Shown: positions 20,072-30,989, counted from the stretch's first letter. The stretch is 64,000 nucleotides of DNA from Paracoccus shanxieyensis (GCF_009711265.1 NZ_WMII01000010.1:100224-164223); one strand, 5' to 3'. Made by a program: numbers and translations. The notes: generated from the letters alone by a model not told the origin.

Positions 20072-21220
20072 TCAGTTGGTGGCGGCCTGAACCGCGCGTT
20101 CGCCCAGGCGCATTGCGGCGTTTTGCAGCCGTCCCACGACGCCCGCACGCGCCACGTCATCGGCGGCCAGCAGGGGCAAGCGCGACTGGCCGGCCCCCGG
20201 AATATTGACCACCAATTCACCGATATGATCGCCCTTGCTGATCGGTGCTTCGACAGGGCCGTTGAAGACCGCCTCGGCGGTGACGCCCGCTTGCGCGCCT
20301 GCGGGCAGCAGCACCTTGACGCCGTCTTCGGTGGTCAGGCCGACGCGGCTGCGATCGCCCAGCCAGACCGGCGCTTGCGCCACGATGTCGCCCTTGGGCA
20401 CGATGGTGCGCATGGTGAACTGGCGATAGGCCCAGTTGACGATCCGCTCGGCCTCTTCGGCGCGGGCCTTTTCGCTGGGCAGGCCGGTGATGACGAACAC
20501 CACACGACGATCCCCCTGCATGGCTGACCCGACCAGCCCGTAGCCCGCTTCCTGCGTGTGCCCGGTCTTCAGCCCGTCCGCGCCGATCCCCAGACCAAGT
20601 AGCGGGTTGCGGTTGTTCGCATTCGAGGGCACGCGGTTCTTGTAGTTGTAATCCGTCAGCGCGAAATTCTTGTAAAGCTCGGGGAACTGCGTGATCAGGC
20701 GCGTCGCCAGAATGCCCAGATCATGCATCGACATCCGGTGATCGGGATGCGGCCAGCCCGAGGAATTCGCGAAATGCGACGCGTCCATGCCGATTTGCGG
20801 CGCGCGTTCGGTCATCAGCCGGGCGAAGGCCTCTTCGGTGCCTGCCAGGCCTTCGGCAACCACCACGCAGGCGTCATTGCCGGAATTGATGATGATGCCG
20901 TGGATCAGTTCCTCGACCGAGGGCCGGTCCGCGGGTTCCACGAACATCTTGGAGCCGCCCATCTTCCACGCCTTGGTCGAGACGGGGAAGGTCGTGTCCA
21001 TGGTCACGCGTCCGTCATGCAGCGCCTCGAACAGCATGTTCAGCGTCATCAGCTTTGACATGGAGGCTGGGGGCAGCGGCTGGTCGGAATTCTTCTCCAT
21101 CAGCACGGTGCCGGTCGAGACATCATAGACCCAGGCGGCACTGGCATTTGTCTCGAACGCGCGCGCGGGCAGCGCGGCAAGCATGAGCAGGGCGAGGATG
21201 CGAAGCGTCAGGGCGCGCAT
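20072..21220 (-). CDS. D-alanyl-D-alanine carboxypeptidase (penicillin-binding protein 5/6 family)
   Basis: A secreted or membrane-anchored serine peptidase of 382 residues that trims pentapeptides in peptidoglycan. It has a signal peptide (MRALTLRILALLMLAALPARA). The catalytic motifs are SMSK (Ser53, Lys56), SGN in INSGNDACVV and KTG in GLKTGHTQEAGYG, followed by the PBP5 C-terminal beta domain. The start at 21220 gives the clean signal peptide and follows AAGGAAT. Upstream in-frame codons to 21280 are unlikely. Confidence 0.92.
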   Translation of the reverse strand: MRALTLRILALLMLAALPARAFETNASAAWVYDVSTGTVLMEKNSDQPLPPASMSKLMTLNMLFEALHDGRVTMDTTFPVSTKAWKMGGSKMFVEPADRPSVEELIHGIIINSGNDACVVVAEGLAGTEEAFARLMTERAPQIGMDASHFANSSGWPHPDHRMSMHDLGILATRLITQFPELYKNFALTDYNYKNRVPSNANNRNPLLGLGIGADGLKTGHTQEAGYGLVGSAMQGDRRVVFVITGLPSEKARAEEAERIVNWAYRQFTMRTIVPKGDIVAQAPVWLGDRSRVGLTTEDGVKVLLPAGAQAGVTAEAVFNGPVEAPISKGDHIGELVVNIPGAGQSRLPLLAADDVARAGVVGRLQNAAMRLGERAVQAATN

Positions 21221-21310
21221 GGGTATTCCTTGACAGGCTGATTTGCGCCTATGGATATCGCAGACGGCAAAAAGCCGCAACGCCGCTTGGGTGATCGACC
21301 GCGAATGTGA

Positions 21311-21331
21311 ACGCCCGAAAGTTGCGGGCGT
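21311..21331 (-). terminator. Stem-loop after lexA
   Basis: ACGCCCG and CGGGCGT form a 7-bp stem with a 7-base loop, 7 bases after the lexA stop on the minus strand. There is no real T run, so termination is uncertain. Confidence 0.4.
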
Positions 21332-21337
21332 GACATT

Positions 21338-22036
21338 TCAGTAGCTGCGGATCAGCCCGACAAGACGGCCTTGAACGCGCACCTTGTCCTCGGGCAGGAC
21401 GCGGGTTTCGTAGGCGGGGTTCGCCGCCTCCAGCGCGATCATGCCGCCCTTGCGGCGAAAGCGTTTCAGCGTGGCTTCCGAGCCTTCGACCAAGGCCACC
21501 ACGATATCGCCGTTTTCGGCGGTGTCCTGTTCGCGGATCACCACGACATCGCCATCGTTGATCCCCGCTTCGATCATGGAATCGCCCCGCACCTCCAGCG
21601 CGTAATGGCGTTCCTGACCCGACAGCATCGAGCCCGGCACGGCGATGTGATGCGAAACCTCCGAGATCGCTTCGATCGGGACGCCTGCGGCGATGCGCCC
21701 CATCACCGGCAGATCGACGGCCGAGACCGAAATTTCCATCGCGCCGCGCGGCATGGGGGCAGGGCGGTCGGGCAGGCTGCCGTCGATCACCCGTGGCTGA
21801 AAGCCGGTTCCCTTGCTGAGGCTGTCGGGCAGGCGCACGATTTCCAGCGCACGCGCGCGGTGCGGCAGGCGGCGGATAAAGCCGCGTTCTTCCAAAGCTG
21901 TCACGAGACGGTGAATTCCCGATTTCGAGCGCAGGTCCAGCGCCAGTTTCATTTCATCGAACGAGGGCGGAACCCCGTCCCGAGCCATACGCGCCTGAAT
22001 GAATTCCAGCAGTTGGATTTGCTTTTTCGTCAGCAT
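21338..22036 (-). CDS. lexA: LexA SOS repressor
   Basis: A 232-residue repressor and self-cleaving protease of the SOS response. The N-terminal winged helix-turn-helix (about residues 1-70) is followed by the S24 peptidase domain. The cleavage bond is Ala117-Gly118 in RIAAGVP, the nucleophile Ser153 is in RGDSMIEAG and the general base Lys191 is in [11 protein letters not shown] 22036 follows AGGGACC. An upstream frame extension to 22096 would run into the operator. A LexA box sits in its own promoter. Confidence 0.95.
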   Translation of the reverse strand: MLTKKQIQLLEFIQARMARDGVPPSFDEMKLALDLRSKSGIHRLVTALEERGFIRRLPHRARALEIVRLPDSLSKGTGFQPRVIDGSLPDRPAPMPRGAMEISVSAVDLPVMGRIAAGVPIEAISEVSHHIAVPGSMLSGQERHYALEVRGDSMIEAGINDGDVVVIREQDTAENGDIVVALVEGSEATLKRFRRKGGMIALEAANPAYETRVLPEDKVRVQGRLVGLIRSY

Positions 22037-22069
22037 CGTTGGTCCCTGCTTCGCCGCGTCAGCCATCAT

Positions 22070-22096
22070 GTTCCTTGAATGTTCCGGATTGGTCAA
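22070..22096 (-). promoter_or_regulatory. lexA promoter with alphaproteobacterial LexA box
   Basis: GTTC-N7-GTTC occupies 22070-22084, exactly the LexA box of alphaproteobacteria. On the minus strand TTGACC (22096-22091) is a good -35 box, and the LexA box begins 6 bases downstream of it, so repressor would block RNA polymerase. The lexA start is 33 bases further on. This indicates autoregulation. Confidence 0.8.
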
Positions 22097-22146
22097 CCCT
22101 TTCCGTCGATCTTTATGCCGATTCGGGTAAAGAACGGGTTAACCGA

Positions 22147-23316
22147 CTAAAGCGGCAGGAACAAAACCCGGTCGCCCGCGGGGCGGGCAGCATCATGCGC
22201 GGGGCGGACCAGCAGGGCGTCGGCCTCGGCCAGCAGCCAGAGGCGGGCGCTGTCCTGATCGCCAAACGGGTCGATCCGAGGCTGTTCGCCGGGCAGAAGC
22301 CGGGCGCGCTGATAGTGCTGACGGTCGCCCTCGGGGGGCAGGTCGCGGGCCAGAATGCCCTGTTGCAGATCAGGACCGGGCGGCAGACCCTGCATCGCGC
22401 GCAGCAGCGGCTGCATGAACAGTTTCGCGCAAACGATGGCCGAGACCGGGTTGCCCGGCAGACCCAGCATCGCGGCCTTGCCCATCCGCCCGGCCATCAG
22501 CGGCTTGCCCGGACGCATGGCCAGCTTATAGAAACTGCGCTGCATCCCCAGATCCGCCGAGACCTTGCCGATCAGGTCGTGATCGCCGACCGAGGCGCCG
22601 CCGATCGTCACGATCAGGTCGCAGCCTTCGGCTTGGGCAAAGCGGTCGCGCAGGCTGTCTTCGGTATCGCGCGCCAAGGGCAGGACCGTGACATCGGCCC
22701 CTGCCTCGCGCGCCAGCGCGGCGATGGCGATGTCGTTCGAACTGATGATCTGGCCCGCAGCGGGCGTTTCGCCGGGCAGCACAAGTTCGTCCCCGCCCGC
22801 CAGAACCGCCACACGCGGACGCCGCGCCACGCGCAAACGCGCCACGTTCATCGCCGCGATCAGACCCAGATCCGAGGCGCGCAGCGGACGCGGCGGCAAA
22901 AACGGCGTGCCTTCGGAAAAATCATTTCCCATCAGGCGGATGTTCAGATTGTGGCCGGCATCGGCGACAGTGATATGGTCGCCCTCGCGCGTGACGATTT
23001 CCTGCATCACCACCCGGTCATAGCCCGCAGGGACCGGCGCGCCGGTAAAGATGCGGATGGCCGATCCGGGGGGCGTGTCGCCCGGGTAGGGCACACCCGC
23101 CGCCGCCGTGCCGATCACGGTCAGCGGGCCGGGCAGATCGGCGCTGCGCAGCGCATAGCCGTCCATGGCCGAGGCATCGAAAGGCGGTTGCGTCAGTCCG
23201 GCAATCGCGGGCGCGATCAGCGCACGGCCAAGCGCGTCCTGCACCGCCACATCCTCGGGCGATGGCGGGTGGGCCAGTGCCAGAACCAGATCGCGGGCTT
23301 CATCGACGCTGATCAC
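22147..23316 (-). CDS. moeA: Molybdopterin molybdotransferase
   Basis: MoeA (389 residues) inserts molybdate into adenylylated molybdopterin. Family landmarks are [33 protein letters not shown], the MoaB/Mog-like domain motif [15 protein letters not shown] and [12 protein letters not shown]. It overlaps moaC by 4 bases, forming a cofactor pair at the end of the trp-linked chain. Confidence 0.94.
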   Translation of the reverse strand: MISVDEARDLVLALAHPPSPEDVAVQDALGRALIAPAIAGLTQPPFDASAMDGYALRSADLPGPLTVIGTAAAGVPYPGDTPPGSAIRIFTGAPVPAGYDRVVMQEIVTREGDHITVADAGHNLNIRLMGNDFSEGTPFLPPRPLRASDLGLIAAMNVARLRVARRPRVAVLAGGDELVLPGETPAAGQIISSNDIAIAALAREAGADVTVLPLARDTEDSLRDRFAQAEGCDLIVTIGGASVGDHDLIGKVSADLGMQRSFYKLAMRPGKPLMAGRMGKAAMLGLPGNPVSAIVCAKLFMQPLLRAMQGLPPGPDLQQGILARDLPPEGDRQHYQRARLLPGEQPRIDPFGDQDSARLWLLAEADALLVRPAHDAARPAGDRVLFLPL

Positions 23317-23780
23317 GCGCGAAACTCGCCGGATTTGCCGCCGGTCTTGGACAGCAGGCGGATGCCTTCGATCCGCATGTCCTTTTGCGCGGCCTTCAGC
23401 ATGTCATAGACCGTCAGGCAGGCGGTCGATACGGCCGTCAGCGCTTCCATTTCCACGCCGGTCTTGCCGGTGGTCCTGACCGTCGCCGTGACGCGGATGC
23501 CGGGCAGGGCCGGATCGGCCACCAGATCGACCGAGACCTTGGCAATCGGCAGCGGATGACACAGCGGGATCAGATCGGCGGTGCGCTTGGCGCCCATGAT
23601 CCCGGCCAGACGTGCGACGCCCATGACATCGCCCTTGGCTGCCCCGCCCTGTGCCAGCGCCAAGGTCGCGGGGGCCATGATGACGCAGCCCTCGGCCACG
23701 GCTTCGCGCGCCGTGTCGGGCTTGTCCGAGACATCGACCATATGTGCCTGACCGGCGGCGTCGAAATGCGTCAGGCTCAT
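23313..23780 (-). CDS. moaC: Cyclic pyranopterin monophosphate synthase
   Basis: MoaC (155 residues) completes formation of cyclic pyranopterin monophosphate, the first stage of molybdenum cofactor synthesis. Conserved motifs are the N-terminal [24 protein letters not shown] and [18 protein letters not shown]. It overlaps trpC upstream and moeA downstream by 4 bases each. Confidence 0.96.
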   Translation of the reverse strand: MSLTHFDAAGQAHMVDVSDKPDTAREAVAEGCVIMAPATLALAQGGAAKGDVMGVARLAGIMGAKRTADLIPLCHPLPIAKVSVDLVADPALPGIRVTATVRTTGKTGVEMEALTAVSTACLTVYDMLKAAQKDMRIEGIRLLSKTGGKSGEFRA

Positions 23781-24565
23781 GCGGCGCCCAGCATCTGGCG
23801 GGTGGCGGCGGTCACGTCGGACTGCCGCATCAGGCTTTCGCCGATCAGGAAGCGCCGCGCGCCGGCCTTGGCCATACGGTCCAGATCGGCGGGGGTGAAC
23901 AGCCCGCTTTCGCAGACCAGATCGCGGTCGGCGGGAACGTGCGGCGCAAGATCGACGGTGTTTTGCAGCGTGATATCAAAGGTCTTGAGGTTGCGGTTGT
24001 TCACGCCGATCAGCGGCGATGTCAGCCGCAGGGCGCGGTCCAGCTCGTCGCGGTCATGCACCTCGATCAGCGCGTCCATGCCCCAATGCCGGGCTGCGTC
24101 CTCCAGTTCGGCCGCCAGCGCGTCATCGACCGAGGCCATGATGATCAGGATGCAATCGGCGCCCCATGCGCGCGCTTCGGCCACCTGATAGGTGTCATAC
24201 ATGAAATCCTTGCGCAGCGCCGGCAGGTCGCAGGCGGCGCGGGCGGCGGTCAGAAATTCGGGCGCGCCCTGAAAGCTGGGGGCGTCGGTCAGGACCGACA
24301 GGCAGGCCGCACCCCCGGCCTGATAGGCGCGGGCCAAGGCGGGCGGATCGAAATCGGGCCGGATCAGACCTTTCGAGGGGCTGGCCTTCTTGATCTCGGC
24401 GATCAGCGCATGGCCGGTCGCGGCTTTTTCGGTCAGGGCGCGGGCAAAGCCGCGCGGCGCTTCGGCGGCGCGGGCCTCTGCCTCGATCTGCGACAGGGGG
24501 CGCGCGGCCTTCGCGGCGGCGATTTCTTCCAGCTTGTAGGCTTTGATGCGGTCCAGAATATCCAT
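23777..24565 (-). CDS. trpC: Indole-3-glycerol phosphate synthase
   Basis: A 262-residue TIM barrel closing the indole ring from carboxyphenylamino-deoxyribulose phosphate. Signature and active-site segments are [40 protein letters not shown] and FLIGESLMR. It lacks a fused TrpF. It is 9 bases after ung and overlaps moaC. Confidence 0.96.
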   Translation of the reverse strand: MDILDRIKAYKLEEIAAAKAARPLSQIEAEARAAEAPRGFARALTEKAATGHALIAEIKKASPSKGLIRPDFDPPALARAYQAGGAACLSVLTDAPSFQGAPEFLTAARAACDLPALRKDFMYDTYQVAEARAWGADCILIIMASVDDALAAELEDAARHWGMDALIEVHDRDELDRALRLTSPLIGVNNRNLKTFDITLQNTVDLAPHVPADRDLVCESGLFTPADLDRMAKAGARRFLIGESLMRQSDVTAATRQMLGAA

Positions 24566-24574
24566 GCCTTGTCC

Positions 24575-25222
24575 TTACCCTTTGCCCGCCGTCCAATCAA
24601 TCTCGGCCTCGCCCCGCGCGGTCAGCCAGTCATTCACTCGGCTGAACGGGCGCGAGCCAAAAAAGCCCCGCCGCGCCGACAGGGGCGAGGGATGGGCGCT
24701 TTCGATCACCAGATCGCAGTCGCGCGGCAGTCCGGCCAGTGCCTTCTGCGCATGGCCGCCCCATAGGATGAAGGCCAGCGGGCGTTGCGCCTGCGCCCGC
24801 GCCACGGCCTGCCGCGCCAGACGGTCCCAGCCCCATTTCGCATGCACCCCCGCCTGACCCGGCAGCACCGAAAGCGAGGTGTTCAGCAGCAAGACCCCCT
24901 GCCGCGCCCAATGCGCCAGATCGCCATTCGGCGGCGCGGCCCCCAGATCGTCCCGCATCTCGGCATAGATGTTTTTCAACGAGCGCGGCAGCGCGGTGTC
25001 CGGCGTCACCGAAAACGCCAGCCCGTTCGCATGGCCCGGCGTCGGATAGGGATCCTGTCCCAGCAGCACGACGCGCGCGGCATCCGGCGGCGTCAGCGCC
25101 AAGGCTGCAAAGACGCGATCCGCGCCGGGCAGCCAGTCCTGATCCGCCAGACGCGCCGCGATCTTTGGCCAGTCGTCATGGAAAAACGCCAGATCGGCCC
25201 ATGCCTGCGGGACCGTTGCCAT
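24575..25222 (-). CDS. ung: Uracil-DNA glycosylase
   Basis: Family 1 UDG of 215 residues, excising uracil from DNA. The water-activating loop GQDPYPTPGHANGLAFSV, the uracil-binding LLLNTSLSV and the minor-groove loop SAHPSPLSARRGFFGSRPFS (His-Pro-Ser) are all intact. The true start is ATG 25222, which overlaps the trpD stop as TGATG. The long in-frame extension upstream is only the trpD antiframe. A repair gene inside a tryptophan operon suggests transcription by read-through from trpG/trpD. Confidence 0.93.
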   Translation of the reverse strand: MATVPQAWADLAFFHDDWPKIAARLADQDWLPGADRVFAALALTPPDAARVVLLGQDPYPTPGHANGLAFSVTPDTALPRSLKNIYAEMRDDLGAAPPNGDLAHWARQGVLLLNTSLSVLPGQAGVHAKWGWDRLARQAVARAQAQRPLAFILWGGHAQKALAGLPRDCDLVIESAHPSPLSARRGFFGSRPFSRVNDWLTARGEAEIDWTAGKG

Positions 25223-26253
25223 CACGGCTGCGGTTCGGGCGCGCCGACCTGTGCGGCCAGCGCCGCCAGCCGCGCCTTGGCGGCACCGCTGTCGATGGCC
25301 TCGGCGGCGATTTCCGCACCAGAGCGCAGGTCCGGGGCCTTGCCCGCGATCAGCAGGGCCGCGGCGGCGTTCAGCAGCACCGCATCGCGGTAAGCCCCGG
25401 TCTCGCCGTCCAGCAAGCGGCGCAGCGCGGCGGCATTCTGCGCGGGATCGCCGCCCAGCACCGCCTCGAACGGATGCACGGCCAGACCCGCATCTTCGGG
25501 CGAGATCTCGAATTCGGTGATCTGGCCGTCTTTCAGCTGCGCGACCCAGCTTGGCGCGGCGATGGAAATTTCGTCCGTGCCGTCGCCGCCATGCACCAGC
25601 CACGCCATGTCGCTGCCCAGTTCGCGCAGGGTTTCGGCCATGGGGCGGTTCCACACGCGGTCGAACGTCCCGGTCAACTGACGCCGGACCGAAGCGGGGT
25701 TCGTCATCGGCCCCAGCAGGTTGAAGATCGTGCGCGTGCCAAGCTCGGTCCGGGCCGGGCCGACATGGCGCATCGCGGGATGGTGCATCGGAGCCATCAT
25801 GAAGCAGATGCCGGTTTCGGCCAAGGCGCGCTCGGCCACGTTGGGCGGGGTCATGACATTCAGACCCAGATGCGTCATGGCATCCGCGCTGCCCGATTTC
25901 GACGACAGGTTGCGGTTGCCATGCTTGGCCACCGGCACACCCGCGCCCGCCACCACGAAGGCCGTCGCGGTCGAGATGTTCAGCGTGCCCTTGCCGTCGC
26001 CGCCGGTGCCCACGATATCCATCGCCCCGTCCGGGGCCTTGATGCGGTTCATCCGGGCGCGCATGGCGCGGGTGGCTGCGGCCATTTCCTCGACCGTTTC
26101 GCCGCGCACGCGCATCGCCATCAGCAGGCCGCCGATCTGGGCAGGGGTCGCCGCGCCCTCGAACAGCGCGCCGAAGGCGGCCTCGGCCTCGGTGCCGGTC
26201 AGCGGACGCGCGGCGGCAATGCCGATCAGCGGGCGGATATCCGACAGGCTCAT
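25222..26253 (-). CDS. trpD: Anthranilate phosphoribosyltransferase
   Basis: A 343-residue enzyme joining anthranilate to PRPP. The PRPP-binding glycine loop [14 protein letters not shown], the [15 protein letters not shown] segment and the anthranilate-binding [19 protein letters not shown] region are conserved. It starts with a 4-base overlap with trpG and ends overlapping the ung start. Confidence 0.96.
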   Translation of the reverse strand: MSLSDIRPLIGIAAARPLTGTEAEAAFGALFEGAATPAQIGGLLMAMRVRGETVEEMAAATRAMRARMNRIKAPDGAMDIVGTGGDGKGTLNISTATAFVVAGAGVPVAKHGNRNLSSKSGSADAMTHLGLNVMTPPNVAERALAETGICFMMAPMHHPAMRHVGPARTELGTRTIFNLLGPMTNPASVRRQLTGTFDRVWNRPMAETLRELGSDMAWLVHGGDGTDEISIAAPSWVAQLKDGQITEFEISPEDAGLAVHPFEAVLGGDPAQNAAALRRLLDGETGAYRDAVLLNAAAALLIAGKAPDLRSGAEIAAEAIDSGAAKARLAALAAQVGAPEPQP

Positions 26254-26840
26254 GCCGCGGCATCCAGATTGGAACAGCGGCGCAGGAAATTGCGGATCAT
26301 GTCATGGCCATGTTCCGAGGCGATGCTTTCTGGGTGGAACTGCACGCCCTCGATCGGCAGGGTTCGGTGCATGATGCCCATGATCGTGCCGTCCGGGCTG
26401 GTCGCGGTGACGCGCAGGCAGTCGGGCAGGCTTTCAGGTTCGATGGTCAGCGAATGATAGCGCGTGGCCGTCAGCGGCGAGGGCAGGCCGGAAAACACCC
26501 CGGTGCCGTCATGGCTGATCGCGTCGGTCTTGCCATGCACGATGCGCGAGGCCCGCACGACCTTGCCGCCGAACGCCTCGCCGATGGCCTGATGGCCAAG
26601 GCAGACACCGAATAGCGGCAGCGCGCGTTCGGCCGCCGCCTTGATCAGCGGCACGATGATGCCCGCCTGCGCCGGATCGCAGGGGCCGGGCGACACCAGA
26701 ATGCCCTGCGCGCCCATGGCCAATGCCTCATCCACGGTCAGGGCGTCGTTGCGGCGCACGACGACCTCGGCCCCGGCCTCACCCATGTAGTGAACCAGGT
26801 TCCATGTGAAGCTGTCGTAATTGTCGATAAGCAGGATCAT
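26250..26840 (-). CDS. trpG: Anthranilate synthase glutamine amidotransferase component
   Basis: A class I glutamine amidotransferase of 196 residues supplying ammonia to TrpE. The oxyanion loop [11 protein letters not shown], the nucleophile Cys in [16 protein letters not shown] and the catalytic His-Glu in [14 protein letters not shown] are present. ATG 26840 ([11 protein letters not shown]) is the conventional start. TrpE is not adjacent but about 4 kb away on the opposite strand. This is the first gene of the leftward chain. Confidence 0.95.
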   Translation of the reverse strand: MILLIDNYDSFTWNLVHYMGEAGAEVVVRRNDALTVDEALAMGAQGILVSPGPCDPAQAGIIVPLIKAAAERALPLFGVCLGHQAIGEAFGGKVVRASRIVHGKTDAISHDGTGVFSGLPSPLTATRYHSLTIEPESLPDCLRVTATSPDGTIMGIMHRTLPIEGVQFHPESIASEHGHDMIRNFLRRCSNLDAAA

Positions 26841-26961
26841 GGTGCGCGCTTTCGGCCTTGGGCCTTGCATTTGGGGCGAAGCCCGGAAAATCTGCCGCTA
26901 TAGATGTGATAAAGCGCCGCCAAGGGTCAAGCCCAAGGGGCAAAAAACAGGGCGGGGATCT

Positions 26962-27780
26962 ATGGCACGGGGATTTGCGGCGGGGCTGGTTCAGGGCGCG
27001 CTGGTCTGTGGGGCGGCGCTGGCCGCGCTGTCGCTGGCCTTGCCACAACCACCGCGCGCGCCGGCGCAGATCGCGGCGCTGCCGGATGTGGCCGCGCCTG
27101 CCGCATCCGTCGACGCGACCCCGGCAGCGCCCGAACCCGCGCAAGCGCCAGCGACCGAGACGCCCGCCGCCCCCGAGGTGCCCGCTGCGTCCGAGACGCC
27201 CGCGCCCGACACGCCGGCACCCGCGCCGCAAGTCGCCGCGATAGCCGAGCCTGCGGCACCCGAACCCGTCGCCGACACGCCGCTTGCCGATGCCCCCGTG
27301 ATCGACACCCCCACGCCCCCGGAAAACTCGGAATTCGCCCGCGCCGCGGATGATCTGCAACCCGTCGCGCCGCAGCCCTTGTCTGACACGCCGATCGTCG
27401 CGGCCGCGCCTGCGATCGATCTGCCGGGGGATGAGGCCGCGCCTGCGCCCGCCGATCCGACCGCGCAGCCCGTGGTGCGGGCCGATGCGCCTGCCGCCCC
27501 CGTCATGACCCCGCCCGCCCCGGAAAGCCTTGAGCTGCCTCAGGCCGCAGCCGAAACACCGATGCCCGTTGCCCCGCCCGGCCGCGTTCTGACGCCGGGG
27601 GTGGACGCGCCGCCGCAGCAACTGGCGCAGGCCCCGCTGGCAGCCGCCACGCCGCTGCTGGTGCAGGACGCTGACCGGCTGGTCCGTCCTGCCGTGGCGG
27701 CCTTGCCCGCAGCCCAAGGCGCGGGGTTCGATCTGTCCACGCCGCCCGATCTGTCCACCCTGACCGAAAGCCCGCAATAA
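26962..27780 (+). CDS. Pro/Ala-rich membrane-anchored protein, resembling the N-terminal part of a divergent polysaccharide deacetylase
   Basis: A 272-residue protein starting MARGFAAGLVQGALVCGAALAAL, one N-terminal membrane anchor (about residues 5-28), followed by a low-complexity Ala/Pro/Asp/Glu-rich region to the end. Rhodobacterales YibQ-like divergent polysaccharide deacetylases begin in a similar way and then carry a deacetylase domain. Here no such domain follows, and the stop lies 3 bases before the aminotransferase gene. It may be a truncated relative or a periplasmic linker protein. GGCGGGG precedes the ATG. Composition is skewed, so homology is tentative. Confidence 0.6.
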   Translation: MARGFAAGLVQGALVCGAALAALSLALPQPPRAPAQIAALPDVAAPAASVDATPAAPEPAQAPATETPAAPEVPAASETPAPDTPAPAPQVAAIAEPAAPEPVADTPLADAPVIDTPTPPENSEFARAADDLQPVAPQPLSDTPIVAAAPAIDLPGDEAAPAPADPTAQPVVRADAPAAPVMTPPAPESLELPQAAAETPMPVAPPGRVLTPGVDAPPQQLAQAPLAAATPLLVQDADRLVRPAVAALPAAQGAGFDLSTPPDLSTLTESPQ

Positions 27781-27783
27781 CCG

Positions 27784-28959
27784 ATGCAGCCCCTGAACGC
27801 CGCCATTGCCGCCACCTCCCGCCCGCCCGTCATGGAGGCGCGGCGCTGGCTGGAGGGCGTGACCTTCCCGCCTGAGCGCCCGTTGATCAATGTCAGTCAG
27901 GCGGCGCCCGTCCAGCCGCCGCCCGAACCGCTGCGCCGCGCCATGGCCGATGCGCTGCTGCAGCAGGCCGATGCGCATTTGTATGGCCCGGTTCTTGGCC
28001 GCCCGACGCTGCGCGATGCGGTGGCGCGGGACTGGTCGCGCGATTATGGCGGCACGATCCGGCCCGCACAGGTCGCCATCACGCAGGGCTGCAATCAGGC
28101 GTTCTGCGCGGTGATGCAGACGCTGGCCGGGCCGGGCGATCAGATCATTCTGCCGCTGCCATGGTATTTCAATCACAAGATGTGGCTGGACATGCAGGGC
28201 ATCGGCGCGGTCGGGCTGCATTGCGGGCAGGGCATGATCCCCGACGCCGCCGAGGCCGAAAAGCTGCTGACCGACCGCACCCGCGCCATCGTGCTGGTCA
28301 GCCCCAACAACCCCTCGGGCGCGGAATACCCGGCCGAAACCCTGCGCGCCTTCATGACGCTGGCCCGCGCGCGCGGCATCGCGCTGATCCTTGATGAGAC
28401 ATATCGCGATTTCGACAGCCGCGACGGGGCGCCGCATGATCTGTTCACCGACCCCGACTGGGCCGATACGCTGATCCACCTTTACAGCTTTTCCAAGGCC
28501 TATCGCCTGACCGGCCACCGCGTCGGTGCGCTGATCGCCAGCGAGGCGCGCATGGTTCAGGTCGAGAAATTTCTGGATACCGTCGCCATCTGCGCCAGCC
28601 AGATCGGCCAGATCGGCGCGGAATGGGGCATGGCGCATCTGGGCGACTGGCTGGCGGGCGAACGGGCCGAGATTCTGGCCCGGCGCGCTGCGATGCAGGC
28701 GGCGATGGCCGATCTGCCGGGCTGGCAGGTCAAGGGCTGCGGGGCCTATTTCGCGTGGGTGGAACATCCGTTCGACATGGCCTCGGACCAGCTGGCCAAG
28801 CGCCTTGTGGCCGATGCGGGGGTGTTGATGCTGCCCGGCACGATGTTCATGCCGGACGGTGACGCGCAGGGCGCGCGGCATCTGCGCATCGCCTTTGCCA
28901 ATGTCGATGCGCAGGGCATCGCGGCACTTGCCGGACGGCTTGCGGCCTTCCGTCCCTAA
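27784..28959 (+). CDS. PLP-dependent aminotransferase, class I/II
   Basis: A 391-residue fold-type I enzyme. The PLP Lys lies in YSFSKAYRLTGHRVG, the cofactor-contacting NNPSGAEYP and LDETYRDF motifs are present, and the C-terminal substrate-binding Arg is in HLRIAFAN. This is the layout of aspartate/aromatic-type aminotransferases. Exact amino acid unknown. It follows the Pro/Ala-rich gene by 3 bases, so the two are co-transcribed. Confidence 0.87.
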   Translation: MQPLNAAIAATSRPPVMEARRWLEGVTFPPERPLINVSQAAPVQPPPEPLRRAMADALLQQADAHLYGPVLGRPTLRDAVARDWSRDYGGTIRPAQVAITQGCNQAFCAVMQTLAGPGDQIILPLPWYFNHKMWLDMQGIGAVGLHCGQGMIPDAAEAEKLLTDRTRAIVLVSPNNPSGAEYPAETLRAFMTLARARGIALILDETYRDFDSRDGAPHDLFTDPDWADTLIHLYSFSKAYRLTGHRVGALIASEARMVQVEKFLDTVAICASQIGQIGAEWGMAHLGDWLAGERAEILARRAAMQAAMADLPGWQVKGCGAYFAWVEHPFDMASDQLAKRLVADAGVLMLPGTMFMPDGDAQGARHLRIAFANVDAQGIAALAGRLAAFRP

Positions 28960-29055
28960 GCTGCTTGTGATCGCCGAACCGGCAGCGGGCCTTGCCCGCA
29001 CGCGTCGCGCACCCTAAAGACTGGCAAAGGACGAAGAAAAGGCAAGGCAGGGCAT

Positions 29056-30989
29056 ATGCGCGGCAAGGGCAAATCGACCATCGTCTGGTTGCTGATGGGG
29101 ATGTTGGTACTGGGGCTCGGGGGCTTTGGCGTCACCAATTTCTCGGGGGGCAGCGGGGCCGATATCGGCGCGGTGGGCGATGTCGAGATCAGCGCGCCGG
29201 AATATGCGCGCGCGCTGCGCAGCGAGATGCAGGACTTCACCGCCCGCACCGGCCGCCAGTTGTCGCCCGACGAAGCCCGCACCATCGGCATCGACCAGAT
29301 GGCCATGTCGCGCCTGTTCACCGCCGCAGCACTTGAGGATGAGGCGAACCGGCTTGGCATCTCGGTCGGGGACAAGGTGGTGGGCGAACAGATCGTCAGC
29401 TCTCCGGCATTTGCGGGGCTGGATGGCAAGTTCGACCGCGCCCGCTATGCCGACACGCTGAACCGCGAAGGCATCCGCGAGCCGCAGTTTGAACACGACC
29501 TGCGCATGGACGAAGCCCGCATGATCCTGCAACGCGCGACCTTGGCCGCCGTCACCGCCCCCGCCGCTGTGACCGAACATGCGCTTGGCTGGATCCTTGA
29601 GACGCGCGACATCCACTGGCGCGAACTGACCGCGGATGCGCTGACCGCGCCCATCGCGGAACCCGATGACGCGACGTTGCAGGCGTGGCATCAGGCCAAT
29701 GCCGACCGCTTCACCCGTCCCGAGACGCGCAAGATCACCTATGCCTGGGTCACGCCCGAGATGCTGGAAAACAGCGTTCAGGTCGACGATCAGGCGCTGC
29801 GCGATCTGTATGACAGCCGCAAGGACGAATTCCAGCAGCCCGAACGCCGCATGGTCGAGCGTCTGGTGTTTCCCACCGACGCCGCGGCAGCCGAAGCCAA
29901 GGCCCGCATCGACCGGGTCGAGGTGAATTTTGAGCAACTGGCCGCCGAACGCGGCCTGACGCTGGCCGATATCGATCTGGGCGAGGTTTCGCAGGCCGAT
30001 CTGGGCGCTGCGGGCGATGCCGTCTTTGCGCTGGACCAGCCCGGCGTTGCCGGTCCCGCGCCCAGCAATCTGGGTCCGGCGCTGTATTCGATGAACGCCA
30101 TTCTTGAGCCGGTGAACGTCTCGTTCGAGGATGCCCGCGACGATCTGCGGGTCGAGGCGGCGCTGGACCGCGCCCGCCGCCAGATCGACGAACAGACCGC
30201 CAGCTTCTCGGACATGCTGGCAGGCGGCTCGGCCCTTGAGGATCTGGCCCGCGATACGCCGATGGAACTGGGCACGATCGACTGGACCAACGACAATCCG
30301 GGCACGCCGGACGGCATTTCGGCCTATCCCGAATTCCGCCAGCATGCCGCATCGGTCCATGAAGGCGATTTCCCGGAACTGTTCACCATGGAGGATGGCG
30401 GCGTCTTCACGCTGCGGCTGGATGCGATCGAACCGGCTGCGCTGATCCCCTTTGAGGAGGTCCGCGACCGCGTGGAACAGGACTGGCGCCAGAACGAGAC
30501 CCACCGCCAGCTTCTGGCTTTGGCCGAAGAACAGCGCGTCGCGACCGAAGCCGCTGTCGCCCCGGCGCTTGGCCCGACCCCTGCAGCGACCGCGCCGGTG
30601 GCGCAGGCCGTGGGCGCGACGCAGCAAGCCCCCGCTCCGGTTGCGCCCGCCAGCCCCGACAAGGGCGCCGAGGTCAAGGCGCTGGCGCGTGGCGGCTTTA
30701 TTCAGGGCGTGCCGCAGGATGTGATCTCGCAGGCGTTCCAGATTGCCGAGCCGGGCGAAACCGCCGTCATCGACGCCGACAACCGGGTGTTTCTGGTGAC
30801 GCTGGACCAGATCCATGCCGCAGACACCAAGGCCGAACAGGCCCAGCAGATCCGCGACGGCATCACCAACAGCCAGTCCGACAGCCTGCGTCAGGATGTC
30901 TTTGAATACTACACCCGCGCGCTGCAGGCGCGTGCCGGTGCGACCGTGAACCAGACCGCTGTGGACGCGGCGAATGCACAGATGCAGTG

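Noticed and set aside
27784..29001. The large minus-strand frame 26779-29001 as a Gly/Arg-rich protein
   Set aside because: It is the reverse of the Pro/Ala-rich gene and the aminotransferase; Gly/Arg richness is simply the complement of Pro/Ala codons.
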